64,000 nucleotides of DNA from Pseudoflavonifractor phocaeensis (GCF_021531375.1 NZ_JADYTU010000004.1:1-64000); one strand, 5' to 3'. Counted from the stretch's first letter, positions 1 through 8,903 are shown. A program made the numbers and translations. The notes: generated from the letters alone by a model not told the origin.

Positions 1-1536
1 CCCGCGCCCCAGCCGGTCCCGGAGCCCCCCGTGATCTGTCAGCCTTCCGCCGCCCCTCCGGCGGTGTCTGAGCCGGCTCCCGTCTCCAAGGAACCGCCTG
101 TCCCCTCCGAGGCTGTCCCCGGAAGTCTGGAGTGGATCCTGACTTTGTGGCGGCGGGTGCTGAACTGCCGGGACGTGGACCCCGACCGTTCCTTCTTCGA
201 GCAGGGCGGCACCTCTCTGGCCGCTCTGAGCGTACTGAGCTACTACAACAACAGCCGGCTCACCCTGTCCCTGGCCCAGTTCTATGAACAGCCTACCGCC
301 AGGGGGCAGGCCAACCTGCTCTGCCCCCAGAGCGCCGACCTTCAGAACCACCCCGCTCCCTCCGCCTCCTCCGCCCGCACCCTGGTGGTCTCCTCCCCCC
401 GGCAGGCATATCCCCGCCAGGTCCCCGACCTGTCCCCCTCGGGCGGCAAGCGGGTCATGCGGACGGTGCTGCTCACCGGGGCCACGGGCTTTCTGGGAGC
501 CCACATTCTCCGCGCCCTGCTGGAAAACGGCGTCTCCAAGGTGCTGTGCACCATGCGGGACGGGGACCCCGCCCGGCTCCAGGCCACCCTGGCCTGGTAC
601 TTCGGCAGCGGCTGGGCCGATGGTCTGGGGAACCAGGTGGAGGTCATCCGGGCCGACATCAGCGCCGCCGGTCTGGGGCTGTCCCCCAGGGACTACCAGT
701 CCCTGTCCGGCCGGGTGGACGCGGTATGGAACTGCGCCGCCGACGTGCGCCACTACGCCGCCGACAGCGACGCGCTGCTGGCTGTCAATCTGGGCGGTAC
801 CCGGGAGCTGATCAAGCTGGCCCGGGCCGCCAACGCGCCCCTCTACCACATGTCCACCACCAGCGTGGCCGGTGACCGGCTGGCCGGCCGTGACGAGGCC
901 GCCGTCTTTACCGAGCGTGACTTTGACATCGGCCAGAACTGGCGGCGGAACCTGTATGTCCGCAGCAAGTTCCTGGCGGAGGACGCCGTTTTTGAGGCGG
1001 TCCGCTCCGGCCTCACCGCCCGGGTATTCCGCCTGGGCCGGCTGGTGGGCCGGGCGCAGGACGGCACCTTCCAGAAAAATCCCGGCAGCAACGCCTTCTG
1101 GCTCACCCTGCGGGGCATCCACGCCATGGGCGCCATTCCCGCCTCCATGGCCGCTGCGCCTATGGAGCTGACTCCCATCGACTGGTGCGCCCAGGCGGCG
1201 GTAGCTCTGCGCCACGCCCCCCAGACGGTTTTCCACCTCCAGGGCCCCAATCCGCCCACGGTGGAGGAGGCCGCCCGGGCGGTGGTCCCCGATCTGCGTG
1301 TTCTGCCCGACGGCGAGTTTGACCGGCTGCTTGCGGACGCCCCGGTGGATGTCCGCGGCGATCTGCTGGCCCCCCTGCTGAATCTTTGGAACCAGCTGAA
1401 GGAGGGCGGCGCCGCTATCAAGGTGGATAGTACTCTGACCATGCAGCAGCTGGAAAAGGCCGGCTTCCGGGACGCGGTGCCCGGTCCAGGCCGTCTGCTG
1501 CGCGCCTTCCGCTTCGACCCAGCGGAACGTCTGTAA
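1..1536 (+). CDS. NRPS C-terminal part: carrier domain plus thioester reductase domain (5' end outside window)
   Basis: The frame is open from the first base, so this is the C-terminal end of a larger synthetase. After a Pro-rich linker comes a peptidyl-carrier domain with FFEQGGTSL; its Ser codon at 214-216 is the phosphopantetheine attachment site. A second Pro/Ser-rich linker leads to an SDR-type reductase domain with TGATGFLG (codons from 475) and an active-site YVRSK (955-969). In this family the R domain uses NAD(P)H to release the bound peptide as an aldehyde or alcohol. It lies 16 bp before the kinase gene, so it probably leads this operon. Domain assignment is firm; the peptide made cannot be read because the condensation and adenylation domains lie outside the window. 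Confidence 0.9.
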   Translation, partial: PAPQPVPEPPVICQPSAAPPAVSEPAPVSKEPPVPSEAVPGSLEWILTLWRRVLNCRDVDPDRSFFEQGGTSLAALSVLSYYNNSRLTLSLAQFYEQPTARGQANLLCPQSADLQNHPAPSASSARTLVVSSPRQAYPRQVPDLSPSGGKRVMRTVLLTGATGFLGAHILRALLENGVSKVLCTMRDGDPARLQATLAWYFGSGWADGLGNQVEVIRADISAAGLGLSPRDYQSLSGRVDAVWNCAADVRHYAADSDALLAVNLGGTRELIKLARAANAPLYHMSTTSVAGDRLAGRDEAAVFTERDFDIGQNWRRNLYVRSKFLAEDAVFEAVRSGLTARVFRLGRLVGRAQDGTFQKNPGSNAFWLTLRGIHAMGAIPASMAAAPMELTPIDWCAQAAVALRHAPQTVFHLQGPNPPTVEEAARAVVPDLRVLPDGEFDRLLADAPVDVRGDLLAPLLNLWNQLKEGGAAIKVDSTLTMQQLEKAGFRDAVPGPGRLLRAFRFDPAERL

Positions 1537-1552
1537 GAAGGGATGAGATCTT

Positions 1553-3478
1553 GTGGTATCTGATTTCTCGGCCACCGTATTTCTTCTGACCCTGGCTGGA
1601 ATCGCCCTGTTTATCTTCTGGCTGTTTCACAGCCCCAAGCAGCGCTCCCTGCTCAGCAAGCTGTATCTGTGGCTGGTGCTGGTCTACTCCTACTGGGCCG
1701 TTTTGATGCTCATCATGTGGCGCACACCGCCGGATCACATCGAATTTCTGGCATTTTTGGACAGTCTGACCTATCTGGGCATCTCTATCCCCGCTATTTA
1801 CCTCATGATCTCGCTAGTCTTTGTGCAGGGGCGGGACCGACTCCCCAAGTGGACGCTGTCTTGTCTGGTGGTCCCCGTTCTGGCGGTCATCGTCTGTCTG
1901 ACCAATGACGCTCACCACCTGCAGTACCGGGTCTTTTCCATCATCCGCAGCGAGATCCAGTTCGGTCCCTTCGTGCTGGTCACCGGCCTGCACAGCTACC
2001 TGTGCTTTCTGATCAGCTTCGGACTGATCTTCAGCTTCGTCCGCAGAAATCCCGGCAAGCTCTACTCTCAGCAGAGCCTCATGCTTTTCCTGGGCGGGCT
2101 CTGTCCCCTGCTGGTCAGCATCGTGGCCACTTTCTCAGGGCTGAACCTCCCCATTACCGCCACTCCCCTCAGCTTCTTGCCGCTGATTTTGTTCAACGGC
2201 ATCGCCATCTACCGGCTCAATCTGCTGGACATCACTCCGGTAGCCACCCAGTACATGCTGGATTGGATCTCGGACTGCTATCTGATCCTCAGCGACCATG
2301 GACTGGTCCTCAACTACAACAAGCCCTTTGCCTCCGTCTTTGCCTCCCGGTACGGCATCACGGAAAACCGGTATCTGAAGGACTGCGTCAAGGAGGAGGA
2401 CGTCTCCAAAAAGACCGCCATTTACAACATGATCACCGCCGTGGACGCCTGTCAGGAATCCCAGTCCACCATCTCCTATGAGCAGGCGGCCACGGTCAAC
2501 CGGGGCGGTGTGCTCCAGAAGAACTTCTACGTCACTGACGTCTCCCAGCTGGTGCTGGATAACAAGACGGTGGGCTATGTCCTCATCTTCAAAGATATTA
2601 CCCAGCTGAAAAAGAGTATGCGCCAACTGCAGGACAGTCAGAACCGCATGATGGAGCAGGAGCGCTTCGCCTTCCTGGGCCAGATGATGGGAGGGCTGGC
2701 CCACAATCTGAAAACCCCTATCATGAGCATCTCCGGCTGTATCTCGGCGGCGGACACTCTGATTGATGAATGCCTGTCCAGCCTCTCCGACCCCTGCGTA
2801 ACCGCCGACGACTACCGAGAGATCTATGGCGAGATGCGGGCCTGGTTCCAGAAGATTCAGGAGTCCACCGCCTACATGTCGGATATTATTACCGCCATCA
2901 AGGGGCAGGCCACCAGTGTCAGCGCCTTTGACGAGTCCCTTTTCACCTTGGACGAGCTGCTGAAACGGACCACCATGCTGATGCGCCACGAACTCATCAG
3001 CGCGGGGTGTACTCTGGTGGCCGAGTACAAGAGCCCCCGGAACATCACCCTTCACGGCGACATCAACAATCTGGTCCAGGTCCTGGGCAATCTGGTGACC
3101 AACGCCATCTTCGCGCAAAAGCAGGTGGGCGGCGGCTGCATTACCCTGGGGCTGGAGCCGGAGGGCGGCCAGGTGAAGATCTACGTCAAGGACACCGGCC
3201 CCGGAATCTCCCCCACCATTCGCAACCGGCTGTTCAAGGAGATGGTCACCAGCAAGGGAGCCCAGGGCAGCGGTCTGGGGCTGTACATCTCCAACGCCGT
3301 GATCCACGGCAAGTTCAACGGCACCATGTGGTGCGAGGACAACCCCGGAGGCGGCGCCATCTTCGGCATGACCATCCCGCTGGACCCCGCTGACTCAATA
3401 GACACCGAATCCCCTGACACCGCCGACTCCCCCACGCTCCCCCCCATCCCGAATGTGAATCGAGGTAGCCGCTTATGA
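1553..3478 (+). CDS. Membrane sensor histidine kinase with 7TM-type N-terminus
   Basis: The GTG start is preceded by AAGGG at about 10 bp. Residues 1-220 are strongly hydrophobic with about seven membrane spans, resembling the 7TM-HisK N-terminal domain. A PAS-like segment (about 230-330) and a short coiled coil follow. The phosphoacceptor His384 lies in the H box LAHNLKTP. The ATPase domain shows an N box (NLVTNAIFAQK), DTGPGIS and GSGLGLY. The stop overlaps the next gene's start (ATGA), so kinase and HD-GYP regulator are translationally coupled and very likely partners. Finding a sensor pair inside an assembly-line cluster suggests it senses the product or its cue; that is inference. Confidence 0.9.
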   Translation: MVSDFSATVFLLTLAGIALFIFWLFHSPKQRSLLSKLYLWLVLVYSYWAVLMLIMWRTPPDHIEFLAFLDSLTYLGISIPAIYLMISLVFVQGRDRLPKWTLSCLVVPVLAVIVCLTNDAHHLQYRVFSIIRSEIQFGPFVLVTGLHSYLCFLISFGLIFSFVRRNPGKLYSQQSLMLFLGGLCPLLVSIVATFSGLNLPITATPLSFLPLILFNGIAIYRLNLLDITPVATQYMLDWISDCYLILSDHGLVLNYNKPFASVFASRYGITENRYLKDCVKEEDVSKKTAIYNMITAVDACQESQSTISYEQAATVNRGGVLQKNFYVTDVSQLVLDNKTVGYVLIFKDITQLKKSMRQLQDSQNRMMEQERFAFLGQMMGGLAHNLKTPIMSISGCISAADTLIDECLSSLSDPCVTADDYREIYGEMRAWFQKIQESTAYMSDIITAIKGQATSVSAFDESLFTLDELLKRTTMLMRHELISAGCTLVAEYKSPRNITLHGDINNLVQVLGNLVTNAIFAQKQVGGGCITLGLEPEGGQVKIYVKDTGPGISPTIRNRLFKEMVTSKGAQGSGLGLYISNAVIHGKFNGTMWCEDNPGGGAIFGMTIPLDPADSIDTESPDTADSPTLPPIPNVNRGSRL

Positions 3479-5007
3479 GACAGTACAGACAAAACACCAA
3501 GGAAAGTGCTTTCTCCATCCTGACTCTGGATGACGACCCCATCATGACCTCAACCATCCAGGCATACTTTCAGCGTTCCGGTTACCAGGTCGATGTGGAA
3601 AACGACCCCTACCAGGCCATCGAGCGTATCCGTCAGGGACGCTACGACATCCTGCTGCTGGACTTTCTGATGACTCCCATCTGCGGCGACCAGGTGGTGG
3701 AGCAGGTCCGCCAGTTCAACCACGATATCTTTATCATCCTGCTCACCGGCCACAAGAGCATGGCGCCCCCCATCAAGACCATCCGGGCGCTGGACATCCA
3801 GGGGTACTATGAAAAGAGCGACCGGTTCGATCAGCTGGAACTGCTGGTGGAATCCTGCGTGAAGTCCATCCGGCAGCTGCGGACCATCCGCAGCTATAAG
3901 GACGGCCTGTCCTCTATCATGGACTCCCTGCCCGCCATCCACGACCTGCGCTCCATGGAGCACATCACCGACAGCATCCTACACACCGCCTCCTCCCTGC
4001 TGCCCTGTGCCCACGCGGTCCTTACCCTGGATGACTCCTACTGCCAGCCCGCCCTATCCCCCGGTGCGGAGCGGCGTTTTACCTCTCGGGCGGTGGGGGA
4101 CGGCTTCTCTCCCCTGACGCAAGGCGAGGTGGAGGACCTGCTCTCCCAGCTGGAGGGCAAAAGCTCCCTGACGTTGGGAAAGCAGCTGATTCTCCCCCTG
4201 GTGGACAGCGAGCAGGCCTGCTTCGGTCTGCTGTCCGTCCTCATGAAGGAAGCCCCCAAGTATGACCAGATCCAGCTGATGGAGGTCTTCTCCCGCCAGG
4301 CCTCCTCCGCCATCTGCAACGCCCGCCTCCACGCGCTGGTCCAGGAGAAAAACCACAAGCTGGACCAGGCATACAGTCAGCTGAAGAGTGGCTATCTGGA
4401 GATGGTCAGCACCATGCGCCTGGTGGTGGATGCCAAGGACGCCTACACCCGCGGCCACTCTGACCGGGTCTCCTTCTATGCCTACCACATCGCCCTCCGG
4501 CTGGGCCGGGACCCGGAGTACTGCGAGCGGGTCCGGGTGGCCGGTCTGTTCCACGACGTGGGCAAGCTGTCCATCCCCGACGACATCCTGCTGAAAAACG
4601 GAACGCTCACCGACCAGGAGTACGAGATCATCAAGACCCATCCCCGCAACGGGGCGGATCTGCTCTCCGTCATCAGCCAGTTCCGGCCCATTCTCCCCGC
4701 CATTCTCAGCCACCACGAGCGGATCGACGGCTCCGGTTACCCGGATGGACTCCGGGGGGAGGACATTCCCGAACAGGCCAGGATCATCGCCGTGGCCGAT
4801 ACCTTTGACGCCATGACCTCTGACCGTCAGTACCGCAAGGGCCTGGGGTTCCGAAAGGCCATGGACGAGCTGTCCCGGTGCAAGGGCTCCCAGCTGGACG
4901 CCCATATCACGGAAGTCTTTCAATCAATGGTGCAGGAACCCGATTTTCGGGACAAGATGCGGGAGGAAATTCAGGACCGCGCGCTCTGTCAGCTTGTTTC
5001 AGATTGA
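3475..5007 (+). CDS. Response regulator with receiver, GAF-like and HD-GYP domains
   Basis: The N-terminal receiver has the acidic cluster LDDDP and phosphoacceptor Asp63 in LLLDFLM, then the TGHKS switch region. A GAF-like linker (about 165-285) follows, then an HD-GYP domain with HSDRVS, FHDVGKLSIPDD (His360-Asp361) and HHERIDGSGYPDGL. HD-GYP proteins hydrolyse cyclic di-GMP or related cyclic dinucleotides, so output would be a second-messenger change rather than direct DNA binding. The 4-bp overlap with the kinase gene supports a cognate pair. Key metal-binding and GYP residues look intact. Confidence 0.92.
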   Translation: MRQYRQNTKESAFSILTLDDDPIMTSTIQAYFQRSGYQVDVENDPYQAIERIRQGRYDILLLDFLMTPICGDQVVEQVRQFNHDIFIILLTGHKSMAPPIKTIRALDIQGYYEKSDRFDQLELLVESCVKSIRQLRTIRSYKDGLSSIMDSLPAIHDLRSMEHITDSILHTASSLLPCAHAVLTLDDSYCQPALSPGAERRFTSRAVGDGFSPLTQGEVEDLLSQLEGKSSLTLGKQLILPLVDSEQACFGLLSVLMKEAPKYDQIQLMEVFSRQASSAICNARLHALVQEKNHKLDQAYSQLKSGYLEMVSTMRLVVDAKDAYTRGHSDRVSFYAYHIALRLGRDPEYCERVRVAGLFHDVGKLSIPDDILLKNGTLTDQEYEIIKTHPRNGADLLSVISQFRPILPAILSHHERIDGSGYPDGLRGEDIPEQARIIAVADTFDAMTSDRQYRKGLGFRKAMDELSRCKGSQLDAHITEVFQSMVQEPDFRDKMREEIQDRALCQLVSD

Positions 5008-5034
5008 TCATCAACTACCAACAGGAGGTCCGGC

Positions 5035-6705
5035 ATGAAAACACGCCCTTACAACAAAGCGGATTACACCGTTCCTTTTTACGATACCTTCCCCGAATTT
5101 CTGGCGGGCATCGCCAAGACCTACGGCCCCCGTCCCGCCCTGTCCTGGTTCACCCGCCGTCAGGAGGAAAAGACCCTCACCTATCTGGAGTTGACCCAGA
5201 AGGTGGCCCATCTGCGCCGGGGACTGCTACACCAGGGATTGGAGGCCGGCTCCCATGTGGCCATCGTCAGCGAGAACAGCGCCGACTGGATCATCTCCTT
5301 TCTGGCGGTGGTATCCTGCGGCTGCGTGGCTGTGTGCGTGGATACGGAGCAGGCCGACAGCATCATTCGGGAGATGGTCTGCCGGTCGGACGCCCATCTG
5401 CTTTTCCTGTCCCCCACCTTCCTGCCCATCTGCCTTCCCCTGCTGGACAGCGGCAGCGTGGAGCGCGTCATCCTGATGGGCGGGCAGTCCGGCGACGAGC
5501 GGGCAGACGCCATCGACTCTCTCTACAAGCTGGGGCGGTCCCTGGAGGCCGACGATCCCCAGCCCCCCTGTCCCGTGGCTCTGGACCAGACCGCCGAGAT
5601 CGTCTTTACCTCCGGCACCACCAGCCAGTCCAAGATGGTCATGCTCAGCCAGAAGGCGGTGATGCAGAACCTGTGCGACTCCAGCCTCTATGTGTATTTC
5701 TATGACCGGGTCTTCTGCTCCCTGCCCTTCTACCATGCTTACGGCCTGAACTGCGCGGTGCTCAACACCTTCCTCCGGGGCGCCCATCTGTACATCAACG
5801 GCGATCTCAAGACCGCCATGCGGGACCTGCACCTGGCCAAGCCCGACACCATGCTCACCGTCCCCCTGATGGTGGAGGCCATCAACAACCAGATGTGGCT
5901 GAATGTGGAGAAGGCGGGAAAGGCCGACTCTCTCCGCACCCTGATGAAGGTGGCCGCACTGTGCCGCAAGCTCCACCTCCCGGTCAAGTTCAAGACCCTG
6001 GAACAGCTGCGGGAGAAGGCGTTGGGCACCCTGCATCTCATTATCTGCGGCGGTGCCCATCTGAGCCGGGAGCTGTCTGAGGAGTTCGACCTTCTGGGGG
6101 TCCAGATGCTCCAAGGCTACGGAATTACCGAGTGCGCCCCCCTCATCTCCGTCAACTGCAACTATGCCAATAAGATGGGTTCTGTGGGCCTGCCGCTGAA
6201 GACGCTGGAGGTCCAGCTGGACGACGGCGAGGTCTGCGTCCGCGGCCCCTCTGTGATGCAGGGCTACTATAAGGACCCGCTCCAGACCGCCCAGGCGCTG
6301 GAGGACGGCTGGTTCCGGACCGGCGATCTGGGTTACACCGACAAGGACGGCTTTCTCTACCTCACCGGGCGGAAGAAGAATCTGATCGTCTTTAAAAACG
6401 GCAAGAAGGTCTCTCCGGAAAAGCTGGAAGAGCTGCTCTCCGCCATCCCCATGGTGAAGGAAGTCATGGTCAGCGGCACCGCCAACGGGGCCTTTGCCGA
6501 CGACGTGAAGCTCACTGCCAGCATCTATCCCGATCCCCAGCGCTGCGAGGGGCTCAGCTCCTACGAGATCCTGGAGCACCTCCAGCAGGAGGTGGACAAG
6601 ATCAACCGGGACCTGCCCACCTATCAGCAGATCCAGCTGGTCAACATCCGGGAGAAGGAGTTCAACAAGACCGGCACCAAGAAAATCAAGCGGCACGCCA
6701 ACTGA
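5035..6705 (+). CDS. Acyl-AMP ligase / acyl-CoA synthetase family
   Basis: A strong AGGAGGT site lies 6 bp before ATG. The ANL-family fold is complete: P-loop-like FTSGTTSQSK, GYGITECAPL, the ATP-binding FRTGDLG, the hinge GRKKNLI, and a C-terminal catalytic lysine region in NKTGTKKIKR. The P-loop departs from the usual SGTTGxPKG in having Ser-Gln-Ser. Directly followed by a free carrier protein, it most likely adenylates a fatty or other carboxylic acid and loads it on that carrier as starter for the peptide synthetase. The substrate cannot be read from sequence. A CoA ligase is the alternative. Confidence 0.87.
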   Translation: MKTRPYNKADYTVPFYDTFPEFLAGIAKTYGPRPALSWFTRRQEEKTLTYLELTQKVAHLRRGLLHQGLEAGSHVAIVSENSADWIISFLAVVSCGCVAVCVDTEQADSIIREMVCRSDAHLLFLSPTFLPICLPLLDSGSVERVILMGGQSGDERADAIDSLYKLGRSLEADDPQPPCPVALDQTAEIVFTSGTTSQSKMVMLSQKAVMQNLCDSSLYVYFYDRVFCSLPFYHAYGLNCAVLNTFLRGAHLYINGDLKTAMRDLHLAKPDTMLTVPLMVEAINNQMWLNVEKAGKADSLRTLMKVAALCRKLHLPVKFKTLEQLREKALGTLHLIICGGAHLSRELSEEFDLLGVQMLQGYGITECAPLISVNCNYANKMGSVGLPLKTLEVQLDDGEVCVRGPSVMQGYYKDPLQTAQALEDGWFRTGDLGYTDKDGFLYLTGRKKNLIVFKNGKKVSPEKLEELLSAIPMVKEVMVSGTANGAFADDVKLTASIYPDPQRCEGLSSYEILEHLQQEVDKINRDLPTYQQIQLVNIREKEFNKTGTKKIKRHAN

Positions 6706-6723
6706 CAAGGAGAGAAAACTGTC

Positions 6724-6954
6724 ATGCTTCAACTGATCCAGGACATCGTATACAACGTGACCGGCAAACAGGGGATCACCTATGAGACCGACTTCGTTCA
6801 GGACCTGGCCCTGAACTCCTTTGACGTGATGAACATCATCAGCGCCTTTGAGGACCACTTCGACACCACCATCCCCACCCGGGAGGTGTGGCACCTGCAC
6901 CAGGTCAAGGACGTCATCGACTACCTGGCCCATAAGGGCTTCACCCAGCCCTGA
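6724..6954 (+). CDS. Stand-alone acyl carrier protein
   Basis: A 76-residue acidic helical protein of normal ACP length. The attachment motif is DLALNSFDVM with Ser32 as predicted 4'-phosphopantetheine site; the canonical DSL is replaced by NSF, as in several dedicated carriers. It starts 18 bp after the acyl ligase with an AAGGAGAG site and ends 2 bp before the phosphopantetheinyl transferase, so substrate-loading ligase, carrier and carrier-activating enzyme are co-translated. It is likely the acyl donor for the synthetase. It is not a housekeeping AcpP judging from context, but this is inference. Confidence 0.9.
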   Translation: MLQLIQDIVYNVTGKQGITYETDFVQDLALNSFDVMNIISAFEDHFDTTIPTREVWHLHQVKDVIDYLAHKGFTQP

Positions 6955-6956
6955 CC

Positions 6957-7514
6957 ATGGAGGCAGACTGCACCCCGGTCACGATCTTTCGCCATCCCTT
7001 CCAGGAGGGAGGAGACGGCTCCCATACGCTGTTGGTTCAAGCCGCCCAGCGATACAGCGGTCTTGATCCCGGCGCTTTTGGAGAACTCCGGACCGGTCCC
7101 TGGGGGAAGCCCTTTTTCCCCCAGGTCCCCGGGCTCCACTTCTCCCTCACCCACAGCGGCGAGTGGTGGCTGTGCGCCTTCGCCGACCGCCCCCTGGGAC
7201 TGGACCTTCAGATCCACCGTTCCCACGCCGACCCGGCCCGGCTGTCCCGGCGCTTTTTCCATCCTCTGGAGGACGCCTGGCTGGCCCGGGGGCAGTACCG
7301 GGACTTTTTCGATCTGTGGTGCGCCAAGGAGAGCTGGGTCAAGTTCACCGGCCGGGGTTTCTTCGACGACCCCGCCGATTTCTCCGTGGTGGACTGCCAG
7401 GGGCGTTTTCCTGTTCAGGCGGGTCTCCAGCTGCGTCTGCTCCCCTTCGCTCCCGGATACAGTCTGTGTCTGTGTGCCCGGCAGATCGGAGCGGTGGCGT
7501 GGCAGGAGTTCTGA
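6957..7514 (+). CDS. Sfp-type 4'-phosphopantetheinyl transferase
   Basis: The 185-residue protein carries family motifs: FSLTHSGEW, the Mg/CoA-binding GLDLQ and WCAKESWVKFTGRG (WxxKESxxK). It transfers phosphopantetheine from CoA to the Ser of carrier domains, here presumably the upstream PCP and ACP. It is slightly shorter than Sfp (about 224) but both catalytic motifs are present. The ATG follows the ACP stop by two bases; a terminator 60 bp downstream closes the operon. A dedicated activating enzyme supports the view that the cluster is self-contained. Confidence 0.9.
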   Translation: MEADCTPVTIFRHPFQEGGDGSHTLLVQAAQRYSGLDPGAFGELRTGPWGKPFFPQVPGLHFSLTHSGEWWLCAFADRPLGLDLQIHRSHADPARLSRRFFHPLEDAWLARGQYRDFFDLWCAKESWVKFTGRGFFDDPADFSVVDCQGRFPVQAGLQLRLLPFAPGYSLCLCARQIGAVAWQEF

Positions 7515-7573
7515 GTTCCCCCGTTAAAAATCTCTGTTTCCCGTAAAGAAACCGTCAAGGGCTTCCGCCCTTT

Positions 7574-7598
7574 GCGCCCCTCACCGGGGCGCTTTTTT
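7574..7598 (+). terminator. Intrinsic terminator of the biosynthetic operon
   Basis: GCGCCCC / GGGGCGC stem with a 5-base loop followed by six T. Confidence 0.85.
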
Positions 7599-7622
7599 AT
7601 GCGGTTTTTTCCCTTTTTGGCC

Positions 7623-7650
7623 ACGCCCGGAGAGATTTCTCTCCGGGCGT
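7623..7650. repeat. Perfect 13-bp inverted repeat
   Basis: ACGCCCGGAGAGA and its exact complement are separated by two bases. There is no T-run, so it is a hairpin or protein site rather than a simple terminator. It lies in the roughly 300-bp gap between the biosynthetic operon and the DUF1538 remnant; nothing else is seen there. Confidence 0.6.
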
Positions 7651-7822
7651 CATGTTTGGAAGGGGCTTTTGCGTATGCTGATACTGTCCCTTTTCTTCCC
7701 GTCCGCCCCTCCGCCCTCCGCCGTTTTCTTAACATCCGTCCTTTCCGCCGTTTGACACCCCCTGTTTTCCTCCCTTATAATCCAATCAACGATCCCATCT
7801 CCGGAGAAAGGAGTATGCTTCC

Positions 7823-8288
7823 TTGCATTTCAACAAACAGCTGGCCGAAAAGAACCGGGAATCCATGGCCTCCGTCCTTCCCATCACCGCCATCGTCTTT
7901 GTTCTGTCCATCACCATTGCGCCGCTGGAACCAGGCACGCTGGTCCTGTTCCTCTTCGGCGCTGTGCTGCTCGTTCTGGGGATGGGCTTTTTTACGCTGG
8001 GCGTAGACATGTCCATGATCCCCATGGGAGACGGGATGGGCGTGGCGCTGAGCCGGACCCGCCGCCTGCTCCTTCCCGTGCTGATCTACTTCCTCTTGGG
8101 TGTGCTGAGCACCATGGCGGAGCCCGATCTCCAGGTTCTGGCCAAGCAGGTCCCCGCCATCGACACCCAGGTTTTGGTGGTCACTGTGGCCGTAGGTGTG
8201 GGCATCTTCCTGGCCGTGGCCGCTCTGCGTATCCGCCGGAGCGTGCCCCTGCGCCGCCTGCTGCTGGTTTTTTACGCCCTGGTCTTTT
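7823..8288 (+). pseudogene. DUF1538 membrane protein, 5' fragment truncated by IS sequence
   Basis: A TTG start 9 bp after AAAGGAG gives a product that matches the beginning of DUF1538 membrane proteins: LPITAIVFVLS, LLVLGMGFFTLG, AEPDLQVLAKQVPAI and AVGVGIFLAVAALRI. After about residue 155 (LVFYALVF) the frame runs antisense through a transposase gene and no longer resembles DUF1538. The rest of the family's conserved region is not found downstream, so this is a remnant. DUF1538 proteins are multi-span membrane proteins of unproven, possibly transport, function. Confidence 0.8.
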
Positions 8289-8800
8289 GCATAGTTCCTG
8301 GCAGCTGCTGGGATCTGTTCCTTCATCTGCTTCTTCGTGTTGGCGTTGGCCTTGATGTGAGTACCGTCAATGAAGACGGCCTTGGGAGACAGATAGCCTG
8401 CCTTGGCTACCTCATCCAAAATCCACGCAAATACCCGATCCACGGTCTCTTCGGTGAACCGATGCCGGAAGTTATAGCTCATCGTGGAAAAATGCGGCGT
8501 TTCCTCCTGCAAGGGATAACCGAGAAACCAGCGATAGCAATTGTTTGCGCTGACTTCTTCCGCTGTCCGCCGCAGCGAGGGAAGGCCGTACAGATGCTGG
8601 ATCAGCACCATCTTGAACAACACCACCGGGTCAATGCTGGGGCGCCCATTATCCTCACAATAGAGCGGCTCCACCATTTCATACAGCTGTGTGAAGTCCA
8701 CCGCTGCATCTATCTTTCGCAGCAAATGCTCCTTCGGCACCAGTTGGTCTATGACTACGAACTCTACCAGATCTCGATCCATTTTTCCGCGTTCCAGCAT
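8289..8800 (-). pseudogene. IS1182-type transposase, N-terminal fragment
   Basis: From ATG at 8800 the first 170 or so residues match IS1182/DUF772 transposases: DQLVPKEHLLRKID, GRPSIDPVVLFKM, FLGYPLQEETPHFSTM and FIDGTHIKANANTKKQ, which includes the first catalytic Asp. Similarity stops after AARNYAK, where the frame runs into the opposite strand of the DUF1538 fragment. A full transposase is about three times longer, so the C-terminal catalytic part is missing. Element and target are both cut at the same point near 8288, suggesting a deletion through the insertion. Confidence 0.82.
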
Positions 8801-8875
8801 CTTTCATCACCCTTGCCCATTCTACCATATCTATCAGAAAAAGCCCCGCTCCAGCCGCTCTTTTTCGACAGACTG

Positions 8876-8903
8876 AGCGGCCGGAGCCAGAGCTCCGACC
8901 GCT
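8876..8903. repeat. Imperfect inverted repeat at the promoter-side edge of the IS remnant
   Basis: AGCGGCCGGAGC pairs with GCTCCGACCGCT across a short loop (one G-T/mismatch). It may be the surviving end of the IS1182 element or an old terminator; no T-run follows. Confidence 0.45.

Noticed and set aside
1669-3393. Several long frames overlapping the histidine kinase on both strands
   Set aside because: They are GC-driven shadow frames without ribosome sites, full of Arg/Gly/Pro/His, while the kinase frame holds all family motifs.
7775-8288. C-terminal half of the 341-codon minus-strand transposase frame
   Set aside because: This part is antisense to DUF1538 and has no transposase similarity; only 8289-8800 is transposase.
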